The position numbers were made by a program, and so were the translations under genes. 64,000 nucleotides of DNA from positions 151,935-215,934 of the forward strand of contig JAQGBZ010000082.1 in assembly GCA_034687125.1 (NCBI GenBank). Reading direction: 5' to 3'. This document shows positions 63,839 to 64,000 of the stretch, one piece after another (the first letter of the stretch is position 1; every line of letters starts with the position of its first letter). Below the pieces are notes generated by a model. The model had not been told where the DNA came from. It saw only the letters and a program-made list of their open reading frames with translations, and ran no database searches. The DNA comes from Neelides folsomi (lineage: Eukaryota > Arthropoda > Collembola > Neelipleona > Neelidae).

Positions 63839-64000
63839 AACTATATCCAGCGAATTTCCCAGTTTTACTATATCCAGCGAATTTACACAGTTAGACTATA
63901 TCATGCGATTTTATACATTTTGGCTATATCATGCGATTTTATACATTTTGGCTATATCATGCGATTTTATACATTTTGGCTATATCATGCGATTTTATAC
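63839..64000. repeat. 28 bp tandem repeat (minisatellite) reaching the right edge
   Basis: Units of 28 bases, GGCTATATCATGCGATTTTA plus TACATTTT, start at 63922, 63950 and 63978 and are identical. The copies at 63839, 63866 and 63894 are diverged (CCAGCGAATTT in place of ATGCGATTTT). The array lies in an intron of the neprilysin-like gene and continues beyond the window. Confidence 0.95.

Overview
The window is animal nuclear DNA. It is strongly AT-rich, its genes are split into many exons, and its introns run from about 0.1 kb to 15 kb. The best-matching families are hnRNP L, IMPACT, prohormone convertase 2 and an M13 neprilysin-like peptidase. With a Tc3-like transposon in an intron, they suggest an invertebrate, and a nematode is my best guess. 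The species cannot be named from the sequence. I see no rRNA, tRNA, CRISPR, viral or bacterial content.

Layout. (1) About 1-27.1 kb, minus strand: the 5' part of an hnRNP L-type RNA-binding protein gene. Five short coding exons (27067-27123, 12022-12107, 8797-8866, 8538-8618, 1113-1214) sit in huge introns, and the gene runs off the left edge. They encode a short N-terminus, a Gln/Gly-rich linker and a complete RRM that matches RRM2 of hnRNP L. I could not find RRM1. (2) 27.1-31.3 kb: divergent intergenic region. (3) 31357-37511, plus strand: a complete five-coding-exon IMPACT/YIH1 homologue, a regulator of the GCN2 stress kinase. Its last intron (3.9 kb) holds two dead transposons side by side: an antisense CACTA-like transposase remnant and a Tc3-like Tc1/mariner element with about 200 bp inverted repeats. 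(4) 37.5-39.6 kb: intergenic, with a MITE-like 105 bp inverted-repeat element and a probable promoter and leader. (5) 39640-54354, plus strand: a complete 13-exon PC2 gene (638 codons, the same length as human PC2) with all catalytic residues and the PC2-specific Asp in the oxyanion hole. (6) 57608 to the right edge, plus strand: the first ten exons of an M13 neprilysin-like type II membrane metallopeptidase, cut just before its zinc motif.

Functionally, PC2 matures neuropeptides inside secretory granules and neprilysins degrade peptides at the cell surface, so the right half carries a maker and a possible remover of peptide signals on one strand. hnRNP L and IMPACT are general RNA-processing and translation-control genes.

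Of the splice junctions assigned, two (one in PC2, one in the neprilysin) use GC-AG introns with a strong AG|GCAAGT donor. Most other open frames in the long introns and spacers look like chance frames. The remaining structure is degenerate tandem repeats, hairpins and one compositionally odd island at about 60.76-61.04 kb.
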